Shown here: piece by piece, positions 11,101 through 22,480 of the stretch | Position numbering within the stretch: the first letter of the stretch is position 1 | How the letters are laid out: each line of letters begins with the position of its first letter | Source of the DNA: Tridacna crocea | Taxonomy: Eukaryota; Mollusca; Bivalvia; Cardiida; Cardiidae | Direction of reading: 5' to 3' | NCBI GenBank assembly: GCA_943736015.1 | Contig: OX031066.1 | Coordinates: forward strand, 8,002,245 to 8,066,244 | Length of the DNA: 64,000 bases | The notes under the pieces: model-generated | What the model saw: the letters and a program-made list of their open reading frames with translations, nothing else | What the model was told of the DNA's origin: nothing | Databases searched by the model: none | Made by a program: the position numbers and the translations under genes

Positions 11101-14100
11101 GCTATACACGGTCAGACTGATACTTAAACTGCACTGTCCTATTCCTTACCTTGGTAGTCGTTCATATAACGCTTTTATATTTTTCTTTCTCTATCCATTT
11201 AATTTTCTTACATTTATTACCATTAAAACGAACAGTATCAGGGATGTTGAAAATGTATGCTCAATAATGACACACTGTAACATCACCTGTCGCCTTTACT
11301 TTAATATGACGGAGTGGATGTCGTAATTTTCCAGTCAAATGTATCTGATAATAACTGTTGGCGTCTTTTAGACGAATTTGTAGATGTGTGGATTTCTGCT
11401 ATATCTTTTCGGAACTGATGCATTACAACGCATTACAATACCATGTGAAACGGGAGAAATGTGGGTAAATTACGTCATATTTCAATCTGGTTGTGTGGAA
11501 CGTGCAGTTTCAATTGAAAAGTTAGAAAATAAAGTCGGTATTTTTCATTGGTCGTACTTATGAAATACCTAAAAATATTCCACCATTATTTCTTGATTAG
11601 CTATCGGAATGCATGAAATAAATACTCGTACAGAGTTATACCTTGCTTATAGTCTTATAGTCTTATGGATCCAATATGTCTTTCAAAGACTGGATCATGC
11701 ATGGGGTTGAAAGGCCCTTCAACACGCAGAATCTTTTTTCCAGTTTACCTACTCAGGCTGAATTTGGTCGGTCTACTTTTGCAAAAAAAGCCAACATTTA
11801 ACCGTATTTTGACAGAGTATGACTAAATTATAGTCCGCAGGGAGAGACCAATAGATATTGTGGATGTGCCATTCACTGATCATCGTAACGAATTATGACT
11901 ATGTGAGGGTTTTAACTCACAAATCTCCGGAGCTCAGAGTGAGAAAAATCCTTAGATCATATTTTGTTACCCACCTTGTACATATAATGCTATCGTTTTC
12001 TTTTTGGCCGGTTGAGTATTAATTTGGCAAATATATTTCCCAGTGTCTGTATACTGAACATCTCTTATATGTAGATTCCAGTCCTTAGTAAAAGGTCTTT
12101 CGACACTTAGCCGTGGATCATCAATAATTCGTCTGTCTTTGTGAGTCAGCACGAAGCCCTCGGCATCCGTCCAGGCAACCTGGAGTAACAGAAAGTAACT
12201 TGTAGGCTATAACTTCCTGAAAAAATCTTTTACGACACCCGACTTTAAAACATTCTGGTTAACGTGCAATTCACTGATACATATCAAATCAATGTGGCGA
12301 AATAAAACATCTGCTATATGAATGTCAATGTTTTCATAACTAAAATGAAAAAAAAAAACAACACCTACTGTTGCCGATACTACCATCAGATTTATGAGGT
12401 GTAGATCAGATCATAGTGCAACGTCCTTATCCGTCGACTACGCTCGTAATATTCCCTACACATTAGGCATAACTAAGATTTTTTTTCCCGAATACGCCGA
12501 TGGTGATCCTTTAACCCTTTCAGAAACAACAAAATTTTAGACTGGTCCACAGTCAAGACAGTTGCAGATGAGAAAATAAACACAAGTCAAAAATTAAAAT
12601 TCGTTTCCAGTTGGATAGAAAACATTGTGGGAAAGGAGAAAATGCTGGTTACCAGCATTTTCTCCTTTCCCACAGTGTTTTCAAAAGGCTTTTTTTTTCA
12701 GGACCGTAAAAACCAGGGATTGTTTGGTAAAGGATTAAAACCGATAATTTACGGAAAACATATACATCGAAAGATTTATGGTAAAAAATTGGATCGAAAA
12801 AAAATTTATAATTATTCAACGGATGCTGTGTAACAATTCATCACACTCAAGGGCAAGTTTTATAGTCCAAAATCTAAACAGCCTCGCTTTAAAATGAAGA
12901 AGAGTCAGAAAGTCTGTATCCTCACCTCCAGGTTGAAGGTCATTTAATCAATTGATCAGACGTCTGGTAAATTCTAAAAAAGACATTTGACCCATTTTGT
13001 GAAGCAGCCAATCTGTACGTATGGTTGCACATTTCTGCCACTAGATTCGAAATAAAAATTGCGATTAGTTCAAGAAAACCATCGCGATAATACAAACTTT
13101 CCGGGAAACATTATCTAGTTGATAAAAAAAATCACGATAAAAACACGGTAATTCTCAATGTTATCCCGATTTTTTACGTTCACAAGTACGCACAACCGTC
13201 ATTCACGCTATCTTTGATACGGTACGGTTTCGGAATATGTTCGTCTCTAACCTTATGGATTCTTCTTTTTCCGTGAATGTTTTTTTAAATTATTCGTAAG
13301 AGGCAGTTGGAGCAGTGTTTGCTTTTTCTTTCTAAAGACTATGGTTAATTTCATGTGTAGGACTTTACCAAATTAAGCTACAATTGTATATAATTCGATT
13401 TTTAACTTACTGCCACCTGATAAAGTAAATCGAGAAACGGGTAGATCTATCACGATAATTCTATCTCGAATGTCTCTTTCCAGCACGAAAGAGAAATTTT
13501 GCGTTAAAATATTTACTTATCAGTGTCAAATTTTCTAGATAACGACATTTAACGTTATATTGTGTACAAAAAACGTTTCACTTTCTAGGTAAAGTTTTCT
13601 GGAAACTTTGATTTATCAGGAAAGTTTTTCAAAACGATCATGATTATTATCTCACATATCGTAGCAGAAATATACCACCAAAAAACTGAATTTCCTTGTA
13701 AGTTTTTCTCGGCACCATTTTTCGACTAGATGGTTACACTATTAGTTGTACGGTCAGGTGGCAGGGGACTTGGAAACTTGCTCACGGCTGTGGTTAATCA
13801 TGTCGCCCCGAGCCGAAGGCGAGGTGGCGACATGATTCACCACAGCCGTGAACAAGTTTCCAAGTTCCCTGCCACCTGACCGTACAACGAATTTATTATA
13901 CTGCAAAGTTTTACCCTTTAAAAGCGCGTTAAGCGAAATTTACCTGTTTAATAATTTCACGAATCGAGTATGCTGACGAAATAGAAATTCCCTTCTGTGT
14001 GCCCCAATTCAATGAAAATTGACGTCACTGGAAACTGACGTCACTAAAACGTGCAGTTTGGTGTATAAATGTGCAGTCTGGTGATCGATTGACGCCGCCA

Positions 14101-17100
14101 TTTTGGATGATGTATTGCACGTGTAGTGATGTTTACGGGGCACTCAAAAGGGAAACTGGTTTTTGCCAGGGAACATGATATTATGTTCCCGGCATGTTAA
14201 CCAATCAGATTATCAGAAATTTCTTTGCAGTATAATAATGTGTGTTGGATAATCTTCATCTTTAATGTACACTCAAATGTACAAGGTGTGCCTTCAACGT
14301 TAATATCTATTTCCAGATGCTTAGTCATTCCCCCCAAAAATAAATTTCCGCAAAAAGATAGACGTAGACATTTTTCATAGTACGTACATATTGTCGAAGA
14401 TTGCTTTCTACAACTCGTGTCTTACTTCAATAACTTATTTATAGACTGTCATTTCCTATTATCTAACCCGTATCTTCTACTGTCGATAGTTTTTGTAAGA
14501 CCTTTTCTCTCCTAGTGATGGATTTCAGAGCACGTGTTCTGCAAACTGACAAATCTAAAACCTGAACCGTATCATTGTTTGAGACAAAACGTGCAACTCA
14601 TTTGTGAAGCAAAAACAATAATGACATTAATAAAAATGCATTTTCAATCAGTTCGATAGAAGATATGATATAAAATAGAAACAAGTTGATTTGATCATTT
14701 CCTTGAAAACTTTAGATTATGTGCTAGCTAAATAGAACATTTTCAGCTAAGGAAAATAAGTGTTTCTATGCCATGATCATTCTCCACAACAATATCTACC
14801 TCACTTGATAATGCCAACCCAAGATCTGACTCACACTGCCAATACAAAACAAAACAACAACAACAACAAAAACGGATAATCTAAGGGTTTTCTGAGGTGA
14901 AACATTGTTGGCAAAATTGGTATTGCACGTTGTCATTCAACAGAGTTTACAAAAAAAAAAATCTGCCAAACAGTAGTAAACCCAATGGACAACTTGAAGG
15001 CCCCCAGGCAGAAAAAATAAAAGCAGGTGTTGAAATTCTTTTAAATCATACAACTGATATATAAATATGGCAAGCAGAGCTAAAGATAGATGGATTGATT
15101 TTGATTTCAAAATTCAAAAAACTAATAATTCTCCACTAAAAACTGTAGTATGGGCAATCGTTAGAATTATCTCATCGACACAATGCTAATGATTACCAAC
15201 AACATACTGAGGTTTCAAAGAGAAATAATGGATTTATAATAACATCGCTCCCTCTTAGCTGGAGCTCTGGGCAAGTATGGAAAATTCTATAAAAAGGACA
15301 TCCTTTTTTGGTGGTCGGTCCAAGTATTAGCTGCTAGCAGCAAAAATGAATTCTAAAATCAGACAAAAACTAAAAGATGGAGTGTCCAGGCAACTGACCA
15401 GTAATTTTGAAATTAAATTCTCTGGCAACAACTAACACTTAGACCAACCGTACAATAACAGATTGTCAAATTCACAATAATTTCCATACTTTTAATCCTT
15501 ATCCTGCTAAATAAGGGAAAATGAACCCATCATGCTGTTAGAGTAATCAGATGTTGATAAATCGAAACTATCATGCTTTTAGAATAATCACATGTTGATA
15601 ATTCTATTTTAAACAAGTGTATTTTTGGAGAAAAGTATCTTCTGATCGAAAAGTGTACATTCGGATTTTCTGCAGTCTGATTTTAATCTACAGCGTCCGC
15701 AAACTGTCCTTGAGTCAGGCGTAGCGGTCTAGGGGTTAAATGGTATGACTGAAATTAAAATGCATTGACCCATTACCACACAATTCCTACTTTTGACGCC
15801 CCTGAGAAAGAAGCCTTTAGAAAACATTGTGGGAAAAGGAGAAAATGCTGGTAACCAGCATTTTCTCCTTTTCCCACAATGTTTTCTACCCTTCACAAAA
15901 CAAATTTCAAATTTTCAGTCACATTCATTTTGTCGTCTGCAAATGCTTTCAATTTAGACCAGTCTAAAATATTGTCGTTTGAGTTAACTACTTTTGGCAG
16001 CTATTGCTACTTCAACTTGAAACAAAAAGGGAATGCACATCTGATAAAATATAGCACTGAAACACAGTAGTTCATGTATTTTCGTGTTTGAAAGATTCTC
16101 TGTGTATAATAACGACTACAAATAATGGTTAATTGGCTAATAATCGGGTGTAATTCACTTATTTATTGAACATTGCGTCTAATGTTGCGTTTATTTATAG
16201 CCTTACCCATATCGTCACTGAAAATTCCACAAAAAGGACTTTTTGATAATAAAGCATGAACAATTTACAAAATGCCCACACTTTTCTTTCCATATTTCAA
16301 AAAGAATATAGAAGCAAAAGGAGAAAATGTTCTCATATTGCCACATTGCTTCCAAACGGCTTCACTTATTTGATTTTAATTCTTTATCTTTTCACTAGAA
16401 AATCTTTGAAAAATCATAGAAAAAAACTTTCATAGACGATAAACATGTGATCGGTTTGTGTCTGAAAGACTACAAAACATTGTGGAAAAAGGACAAAAGC
16501 ATTTTCTTTTTCTTTTACAAACTCTTTTCAAAATCCTTTATGTCAGAATTTCTGTTGTAAAGCTTTAAGGTACACTAATTATTCATATTTCACAATACTT
16601 TTTCTGGCTAAATCTGTTTAAGGCGTTGTTGATTTATACTTTTGCTGGCGGCTAATTAGGATCAAGATGAAGACCTTGCAAAGTAAATGCGTTCGCAAAA
16701 CGACAAAAAAACCGCACTATTTCAGTCCTCAACTTTCAGCGGTAATTGCGTCAAATTCGTCTACATGATGTTAAGTGTTCACGAGCAATTAATTCTAAGA
16801 GATGCTGTTACATGTGATGTATTGTTTTAACTAATTGGCGAGAAAGATCCTTGATACCGTACAGTGAATTCACAAAGAAAGCATATATCCTCCGAAACCC
16901 ACTTCAAAGCAAAAGGCGAATTTAGTGATTGTATTGGACATCGCAGAACAACATCAGACTGCGCAGAATGTGTGGTCTGATCCTGGATTTACACTGTCTG
17001 GTATATTGTAAGGTATCCTGACAAAAAAACTTGAAACTAGAATAGCTTGCCAAAGTTAAATATGTCCCTTTTAGTCTGTTTTAGTCAGGACTGCCCAGTG

Positions 17101-19647
17101 TTTCGTTATCTCCTTTTTCATGTCAGCAGAATTTCAGGTGTCTGATGGTCACGTTTAACATTAATGATGCTTTCCTGGTCCTTTATTGTTGGAAATGTGT
17201 GAAGACAAAAAAGCTTGAACAACTGTGTAGTATGATCTCCAACCTGCCGTTCAATTTACTCTTGGTGTGACTTCTTTTTTTTTACATTTTTGTTACTGTT
17301 TGCCTTATTGATTCAAAGACAAAACTCATATCTATCAACACGTCGACTTTGTTTTAGGCAGTAATTCAGTCGTTTCTTCCAATATAATCTTCTTCATTCG
17401 AATTAAATAAAAGAAAAGCTGGCATCTAACTCTTGCCTCAAGCAACCAAATTAATGTTTTTGGAAATCAAAAATGGACTTGAAACTGAAGTGAGTCGTGA
17501 AAATGTCATCTAGATACAGTGGGTCACAGAAAATTTTCACCTCATGATTCAGTCGTTCTTCAGAAAAAAATGCCTACATGCCGAGGGACAACTGGTCTCG
17601 TAAAATGCTTTAAGAAGTTGCACCAAAAGTCTTTATCCCGTGGCGCTGCTTATGTATGCGTTGCCTGCAAATCTATTCACTTAGGTAATCTTTGTGAATA
17701 TCTTCACTGTGAATCATCGGATGACCTCTGCTCTCTACATGCTGCATGAGGCATTACTAAAAATTAAACTTTCTGGCAAAGAAACATTTGACTGATGCAG
17801 GAAAAACGCTGAAATCTGTTGTGGGATTGGTTTCCCACAACCGAAGATATTACCATATATAAGCCATTAAATAGTATCAAATAGTGTAACAGTAATGGTT
17901 GTAATTAGGAAAAACAATGACCGGCCTTTGCCCATACGACGAAATCTTTTACGGTCATGAACAAGATGGCTTCGAATTAACATCGGAACTTGAACAAGAT
18001 GGCTTTAAAAATCATGGAAAAAGAAGAAAGTTTTGGTGTCAAAACCGGAGAGGGAGCAACAAAGCTTTCCGATCTCACCGTCAAAATGTAGTGCTAGGTT
18101 AGGGTAGTTAAGCCCTAAGTGCCCTCTCACGTGGCTACTGAGCCTTTGTTCTGATGATTGCGCCATTAGTGTAAAACTCTGTCTCTGCTTCATGTTTTAT
18201 TCTTCCTGGTAATAAGGCTGTGTATTCTTGCATTTTCTGATCAGTAATGCATTTTGAAGAGATCATTCCACGCTATTTTTTTTGGCTGGCTGAACAGTTA
18301 ACTATGCAAATTCGATGGAGTCTAGTATTCGTGAGATGAAGTCATTTAGTATTTTATTGTTATACATCACATCACAAAACTTCAGCTGGATTTGTAACAT
18401 TTCTTTTAACCCATTACCACGCAATCCCTAATTTTGACGCCCCTAAGAAAGAAGCCTCTTGAAAACACTGTAGGAAAAGGAGAAAATGCTGGTAACCAGC
18501 ATTTTCTCCTTTTCCCACAGTGTTTTCTACCCTTCCTAGAACAAATTTCAATTTTTCAGTCATCTTTATTTTGTCGTCTGCAAATGCTTTCAATTTGAAC
18601 CAGTCTAAAATTTTGTCGTTTGGTAATGGGTTAATGACAGAAAATTACTGAAAGCAAACGGGGTATAGGCGCTGTTTGCTTATTCGAAACAAAATATTGA
18701 ATTTCTGGATCTTGAGGAAATAAATTGTTCGAACATAGTTCTCAAAAATATGTTCGAATAAATGGATCTTAGAAAAATAAAGATAAAACAAAAATATTAA
18801 AAATAGAAGCTCTCCGACTTTATACTTCTTGAAAACGCAAAACTGTATGTTTTTTTATTGTAATTTTATGTGTATCTTTACATTGAATTGGCCTCTTAGC
18901 ACCTTTTAGAAATATACTGTAGTTAGATGAACTTAACAATGCAAGATTCTTAGCGACAACGTCGGTCTCATTTTTCGATCCAATTGCCATTCTTCGGGTG
19001 CATCGACATCGCAGTTTTCCAGTATTTTTTTCTCTTTGTAACAAAGACAGCGGCTGTAAAAGAAGAAATCCTACGGCCAATGTATATTGTATCCTGCAAC
19101 AGCCTCATTTGTCCCCACCGACTAAAAACCGTAGGGGTCCGTAGTTTGAATCCTGACATTCATAAACTAAATAAAAACTTCATATAAACAAGGGATTTAA
19201 CTGTATGCAGCCCGTTACTCGCCCCGTTTACAAAAAAAAAACCCGCATCTTTTCTAACTCATCTGTTATATTCTTTCTGGTAGACAAATGATTTAGCTAT
19301 ATGTTCTCCAAAGAATATGGAAAATACCTGTTAGACTAGAAAGGTGTTTTTTTTTTTTTATTTTGCTACCGGGGACCAGTTACGGGCTGCATACGGTTGA
19401 TTCTTTTGTTTACAATATATTGACCATGGGTGACAGGAGTCAAACTACGGACCCCGATGCTAAAAACCACGTCTTGCAATGACAGTCCTATCATGTGATC
19501 GCTACAGTTGTTTCCAATACAAAGTAACCGTTACCTGATTATCGCCTAGGTATTTGATGGAACAAGGCAAAACTGCCATATCACCTTGCACAACTGATAC
19601 ATTGACTTCGGGTTGACCAAAGCTAGGTTCTGGCTCCGTTGCGATCA
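1907..19647 (-). CDS. Lachesin-like three-Ig-domain adhesion protein (seven exons, 5' exon missing)
   Basis: Joined exons, in coding order: 19647-19535, 12179-11975, 7165-7016, 5930-5802, 4577-4445, 3337-3180 and 2133-1907, in total 1,115 nt or 370 residues plus stop. All have AG/GT borders and the phases match across each junction (0,1,1,1,2,1). Three C2/V-type Ig domains are seen, each cut once inside the domain. Lachesin-like signatures include VAW after the first half of Ig1, W.LHI..VQ..D.G.Y.CQ.NT in Ig1, a VPP linker before Ig2, GEVL in Ig2, FAP at the Ig2-Ig3 border and DFG.Y.C.AKN..G in Ig3. Lachesins and vertebrate IgLONs are surface adhesion proteins of neurons and epithelia; the same role here is inferred. 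Sequons occur at NVS, NLT, NAT, NVS and NGT. The signal-peptide exon is absent: the frame upstream of 19647 has no ATG before a stop. Family assignment is firm; orthology to one named member is not. Confidence 0.9.
2931..3160. mobile_element. Decayed family A MITE
   Basis: The right end TGGTAAAGGGTTAA, the ACATTGTGGGAAG arm and the internal AAAGCATCTGCAGACAAGAAA block match family A. The hairpin is heavily mutated. It lies just downstream of the Ig3 second-half exon. Confidence 0.65.
3180..3337 (-). CDS. Exon: second half of Ig domain 3
   Basis: The exon encodes RHIVEMFNSDYDEKKILSLR followed by IRSIAIEDFGRYTCSAKNQI and GEDKASMVLY, with DFG.Y.C and the second cysteine of Ig3. It starts in phase 2 and ends TATG/GTAGGT in phase 1. 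Two acceptors 6 nt apart (AG at 3338-3339 and 3332-3333) keep the same frame and would differ by two residues (Asp-Ser). It lies just past the TTAA end (3157-3160) of a decayed family A MITE. Confidence 0.9.
3960..4177. mobile_element. Family A MITE, GCTCGT subtype
   Basis: TTAACCCTTTACTCCATAGA at the left and GGGTAAAGGGTTAA at the right, with TTAA at both ends. The core at 4016-4080 has arms GTGGCAAAAGGTGAAATTGC, with both arms differing from the common subtype at matching positions. It lies in the intron between the two Ig3 exons. Confidence 0.85.
4445..4577 (-). CDS. Exon: first half of Ig domain 3
   Basis: The acceptor TTTAATGTAG completes a Phe codon, giving the FAPEVEV linker into Ig3. 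The exon carries the first cysteine (FLQCEVVANP) and the core tryptophan (VMFWSKDGKEI). The donor GC/GTAAGA leaves the frame in phase 2. In lachesins the same place reads F.P.I......G....L.C..EA.P....YW, which fits. Confidence 0.9.
4938..5167. mobile_element. Family A MITE
   Basis: TTAACCCATTACCACACAAT at the left and GTTTGGTAATGAGTTA at the right, with the standard GCTGGT hairpin around 4990-5058. It lies in the intron between Ig2 and Ig3. Confidence 0.85.
5802..5930 (-). CDS. Exon: second half of Ig domain 2
   Basis: The acceptor GCTTTTGCAG opens the exon and the donor is GAAT/GTAATT, phase 1 at both ends. It encodes GSTGEVLKIYNVSRD, then CGGVYVCEADNG and KASRKMEVNVE, which are the E-F-G strands of Ig2 with the second cysteine. 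The usual acidic residue four positions before the tyrosine is replaced by an extra cysteine (CGGVY), which could be unpaired or form an additional bridge. An NVS sequon lies just before it. Confidence 0.9.
6770..6960. mobile_element. Decayed family D MITE
   Basis: GGCTGCTGAGGGCGACTCG, then an imperfect hairpin (AGCAAGATCAGACTACACAG and AAGTCTGACCTTGAACCTG) and TTTCCCTCAAAAAATTTG. The order matches intact family D copies at 33989 and 39160. Confidence 0.65.
7016..7165 (-). CDS. Exon: first half of Ig domain 2
   Basis: After a TTTTCAG acceptor the exon reads PPTIIDRLSSSDQTVREGQT, then the first cysteine in NLTCNATG and the core tryptophan in VIAWFR. NLT and NAT are overlapping glycosylation sequons. 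The donor is a strong C/GTATGT in phase 1. The downstream genomic frame stays open for about 60 codons but loses Ig character after the donor. Splicing to 5930 makes the split codon CGC (Arg), leading into IGSTGEVLK. Confidence 0.92.
8095..8162 (+). repeat. Half of a family A MITE inside the left arm
   Basis: TTAACCCATTACCACGCAAT to GAAAAACATTGT matches the left half of family A. It stops where the hairpin core would begin. A mirror copy is in the right arm at 9150-9217. Confidence 0.7.
9150..9217 (-). repeat. Half of a family A MITE inside the right arm
   Basis: Inverted copy of the 8095-8162 segment, ending GTGGTAATGGGTTAA with TTAA at 9214-9217. Confidence 0.7.
9996..11435. other. Intron sequence, nothing recognised
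   Basis: This part of the Ig1-Ig2 intron has a C-rich patch near 10760-10850 and one 81-codon open stretch at 10484-10729 without recognisable similarity or splice support. I see no repeat family here. Confidence 0.5.
11440..11625. repeat. Diverged fragment of repeat family F
   Basis: GGAGAAATGTGGGTAAATTA, CGTCATATTTCAATCTGGTT and CGGAATGCATGAAATAA match, in order and with many substitutions, the arms of family F at 34770-34945 and 61840-62010. Confidence 0.6.
11975..12179 (-). CDS. Exon: second half of Ig domain 1
   Basis: The acceptor CTCCAG is followed by GTTGCCTGG (Val-Ala-Trp), the core tryptophan of Ig1. The exon continues through IIDDPRLSV and WNLHIRDVQYTDTGKYICQI, which supplies the second cysteine and the D-x-G-x-Y-x-C motif, to the G strand KKKTIALYVQ. 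The donor is CAAG/GTGGGT in phase 1, so the split codon becomes Val, giving VPP with the next exon. This is the exon most diagnostic of the lachesin family. It lies more than 7 kb from the exon before it. Confidence 0.93.
12511..12738. mobile_element. Family A MITE with shortened hairpin
   Basis: TTAACCCTTTCAGAAACAAC at the left and GGTAAAGGATTAA at the right. The core at 12619-12681 has 31 bp arms instead of 32, because both arms lack the same base (GGGAAAGG and CCTTTCCC where other copies have four A or T). Confidence 0.85.
12840..13740. other. Intron sequence, nothing recognised
   Basis: AT-rich sequence without open frames, hairpins or repeat matches that I could detect. It lies in the intron between the two Ig1 exons. 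Confidence 0.4.
13745..14237 (+). mobile_element. Family H element: 140 bp hairpin plus inverted-repeat MITE
   Basis: A hairpin at 13745-13888 has about 60 bp arms (GTTGTACGGTCAGGTGGCAG). It is followed by a unit bounded by TTATTATACTGCAAAG (13893-13908) and its inverse CTTTGCAGTATAATAA (14222-14237). TGACGTCA-type sites lie inside. The whole composite recurs in the opposite orientation at 49848-50339. Confidence 0.8.
14238..15760. other. Intron sequence with a short CAA run
   Basis: Contains an imperfect CAA run near 14852-14870 and, at about 15690-15737, a piece resembling the family D end (GTCAGGCGTAGCGGTCTAGG then GGTTAA). I see nothing else. Confidence 0.4.
15765..15987. mobile_element. 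Family A MITE
   Basis: Left end TTGACCCATTACCACACAAT, with the TTAA mutated to TTGA. Standard hairpin at about 15819-15884 and right end GTCGTTTGAGTTAA. A family D end lies about 28 bp before it. Confidence 0.85.
16000..18400. other. Intron sequence with decayed MITE traces
   Basis: A worn family A trace lies near 16460-16545 (ACATTGTGGAAAAAGGACAA) and a worn family D hairpin near 16955-17015 (CAGACTGCGCAGAATGTG). The open stretch 17519-17749 on the plus strand is Cys-rich but has no match that I recognise. Otherwise nothing. Confidence 0.4.
18416..18634. mobile_element. Family A MITE
   Basis: TTAACCCATTACCACGCAAT at the left and GGTAATGGGTTAA at the right, with a standard hairpin at about 18465-18530 carrying one arm mismatch (GTAGGAA against CCCAC). 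Confidence 0.88.
19121..19469. mobile_element. Inverted-repeat MITE beside the first Ig exon
   Basis: The outer arms 19121-19157 and 19429-19469 share GGGGTCCGTAGTTTGA and its inverse, and the inner arms share GTATGCAGCCCGT. Total length is about 350 bp. It lies 66 bp downstream (minus-strand sense) of the donor of the 19535-19647 exon. Confidence 0.7.
19535..19647 (-). CDS. Exon: first half of Ig domain 1
   Basis: The acceptor is a pyrimidine-rich tract ending TTCTAATTCCAG and the donor is CAG/GTAACG. The exon starts with two bases of a split codon, so the missing upstream exon must end in phase 1. It encodes an acidic N-terminal stretch (ATEPEPSFGQ) and the A-B strands of Ig1, with the first cysteine in MAVLPC and an NVS sequon. 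It ends in phase 0 after DNQ, just before the VAW of the next exon. Reading upstream through the acceptor gives a hydrophobic stretch that looks like a signal peptide, but it has no ATG, only TTG, before an in-frame stop, so a spliced upstream exon is preferred. Confidence 0.88.
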
Positions 19648-19709
19648 CTGGAATTAGAAACAATGATAAAAAATTCACAGATATACGAGTATATCGTATT
19701 ATCAACCTC

Positions 19710-22475
19710 TATGCCACCGTATGTTGTTACAAGCTATGATGTTGCACTTAGCGTTTTGTAGGAAAGCTCGGTACATAAGTGTTTAGGCACAAGTGATGAT
19801 TACACTCAAACGTTGCTTTGTGGTCTGCTACAAACCAAAATCGGTGTTTTTCCTCTTGTTTTAATAAACCGTTTGTCGTTGCTCTCTTTAGCGATTTCAA
19901 TGCAGTTATTTTTGTATCTATTTTGCCAAGGTGGAACCTTTGTTTATACTCTATCAAGTTTTGATGCAAAAGGTCCGTATTCTAACTTTGCCAAAGATTT
20001 TCCGTGGTATTAACCTAGACGTATACGCTTAAAAGGCAAATTAGTATTGTTCAAAAAGGCAGTTTTTGCCAGTCTCACTCTTTGAAAAATGGCAATTTTA
20101 CCGAAAACATGTTTGTTTTCCTAGTGTGTTTAGTTATTACGAAAGATGGAATTTTGATATTCAGTAGCATCTAGTATTTAAATCACACAACGTGTAATTC
20201 TAAGGGATTGTCCTTCAAGATTACTTAATTATGGAATGAAGTGATTCATAGCTGCACCTCGATCGCGTTGTTTACCAACTTCAGTATAATTCAACCGCTG
20301 CACTAAATGCGCTTATAAAGTACGGTGTAGATATAAGAGAAGACTGAATAGAACGTTAAGTCTGATCCTGGAATTGCACCGTCCGATACCGTGAGACTTT
20401 TCTGGCAAAACTTTAATACCACACCGTTTTGGGTTTTTACCATTTGCCGGATATTCTATTCAGTAGATAAGCAGTTCACAGGTTAAGAGAATATTTCTGA
20501 GTATGTATGGTCACGAGAACAACGCTCTTTGCATCAAATATCCGTGTTTATTTCTGGCTCTCACTTCCTTTAAATGTTGACAGGATGAATGTCCCCCTAA
20601 ATTCAAATGGTTACTTGTAGTTATTCATCTAAAAGGAGTCAAATTACCTTAATATGAGAAAGTCCGGGGAAAGACCGGAGTGTAGATTCATTTTAACTGG
20701 ACCAACAAAGACAAACCTGTAGGAAAATTGTATAACACATGATCGCTTAAAAGGTGCATCTGCAAAATGGTTCGACCGAGGTCGGACTGCGCAGCCTGCG
20801 GGCGAAACTTTTTAATATTGCTCCATTTTCTGCATGTTATACAGGACTACATTCTATGGATCCATAATTAGTGATTATTTCCTTGAAGTATAGAAATGCA
20901 TGAAACCCCATTTTACCTTGACATGGCATAAGCTTAATAATAACAGATTAAATAGTTCCAAGTAAAGGTCGTAAGTATTTTGTTTTTACAGGACATCTAT
21001 AGACGCCAACTCATTTCCGGACCATTTTTAATATATTAACCTCAAGCTGACAGCTATACCAGTATATTTCACAGTTCAAAACAGACACAAATTAATTGTT
21101 TCCCCTCCAAATTATACACACAGATGAACAAGCATGACATCTTCGTTAAGCTGATTGATTACGGTAAAAGTTGGAATTGAAGTACTCATATCTGATGGGA
21201 TCGTCTTGTTTAGTGAGTGATGGCACATATATATTGATCTTTATTGTGGTCATTTACAACGATGTAAGTTCGGCGGTACAGCTGTCTGTCTTCCTCCTTA
21301 AGATTACGAGAAAATGTTTGGACTAATCTAACAAGTTGTATATTAACTAGTGTGTCTCAAACCAAATACTTGTGTTTTTACTTGACGGTATAGTACGATT
21401 TCACTGCAAATAAAATGATGAAACATTTGGTAATACAGATACGTTCCTTTTAGCCTTTCAAGACAAGTTTTCTTCCTCTTGCTTGGCAAAGAAGGCTGTT
21501 AGCCGAAATGTTGTTAAAGAAGTGTTTGATTCATGTGCTAAACCATATTCAAAGTCCTTTTGGAATTATTTCTCTGTGTAATATTTTTTTCGTAGATCAA
21601 GGTCTTAGATCAGTCTGCACATTCAGTGTACCATATTTTAAAAGTCTAGACTCATATAGAGGGGAAAAAAATCTCGGTACAAGCTTAGCAAACTCCAGCT
21701 GTTTTTCAATCGATTGATTGAATGATTGTCCGGTTAATTCTTCTATAGATTTATCCACTTATCATTCTATCAATGGACTTATTCTAGGTGTCTGCTTATT
21801 ATTGCAGACCTTCATTATTTAATTCCTAAATGTTGTGTGGCCTATTTTTACCTCATGTTTCGTTTCCCAACTTGACTCTTATTTTCCTATTACCTGTTTC
21901 TGTCCCGTTTCACTTCTTTATTGTCTACTGTGGGTTTGAACATTCTGCTACCGCATTCTGACAACAGATGGGCTTTTGTATTTTTGTCCATTTATTGTAA
22001 GCGTCTTTTTTTCAATTCGGAGTCTGGTCGTACACTGCTTCTCTTTCTTTTTGGCATACTCTTCAATCTTTTTCTTATCTCTTTCTTCATTTTTATTGTT
22101 TTCCTTGAAATATTATTGCATACTGCTCACCGTCTTATCATGAAATAATGATAATAAATCGTCCAAAACTTCCAACTTCCCATTGGTAAATTAAATCAAT
22201 AGTTGATATTCACTATAGCCGAATCATGTTCCAGCTTGATCGTAAATACACAAATACAGAAACCAACGCGTGAGATTCGGTCCTCACCTCGCTAAAAATT
22301 CTTTTCGAGAATCAACGAGAGTTGCGGTGACAAAAAGTCATTATTCCTCAATCGCCAACACTGCTTGGACTAGATAACAGAGAGTAAAATTGCATGTACC
22401 CTGGCGTTTGGCATAGTGCATAAATACGCGCATTAACCGTCTTGATGTAAATGATGCACATTTTAATACTTTGAA
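19710..22475. other. No gene recognised
   Basis: AT-rich sequence upstream of the first exon found. A worn family D hairpin lies near 20340-20400 (AAGTCTGATCCTGGAATTGC). No convincing signal-peptide exon with ATG and a phase-1 donor was seen on the minus strand, though a short one could be missed. Confidence 0.4.
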
Positions 22476-22480
22476 ACAGA

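Noticed and set aside
19535-19705. Signal peptide read directly from the first Ig exon
   Set aside because: The hydrophobic stretch (ISVNFLSLFLIPVIA) has only a TTG start, with an in-frame stop just before it, and a good acceptor lies at 19648-19649.
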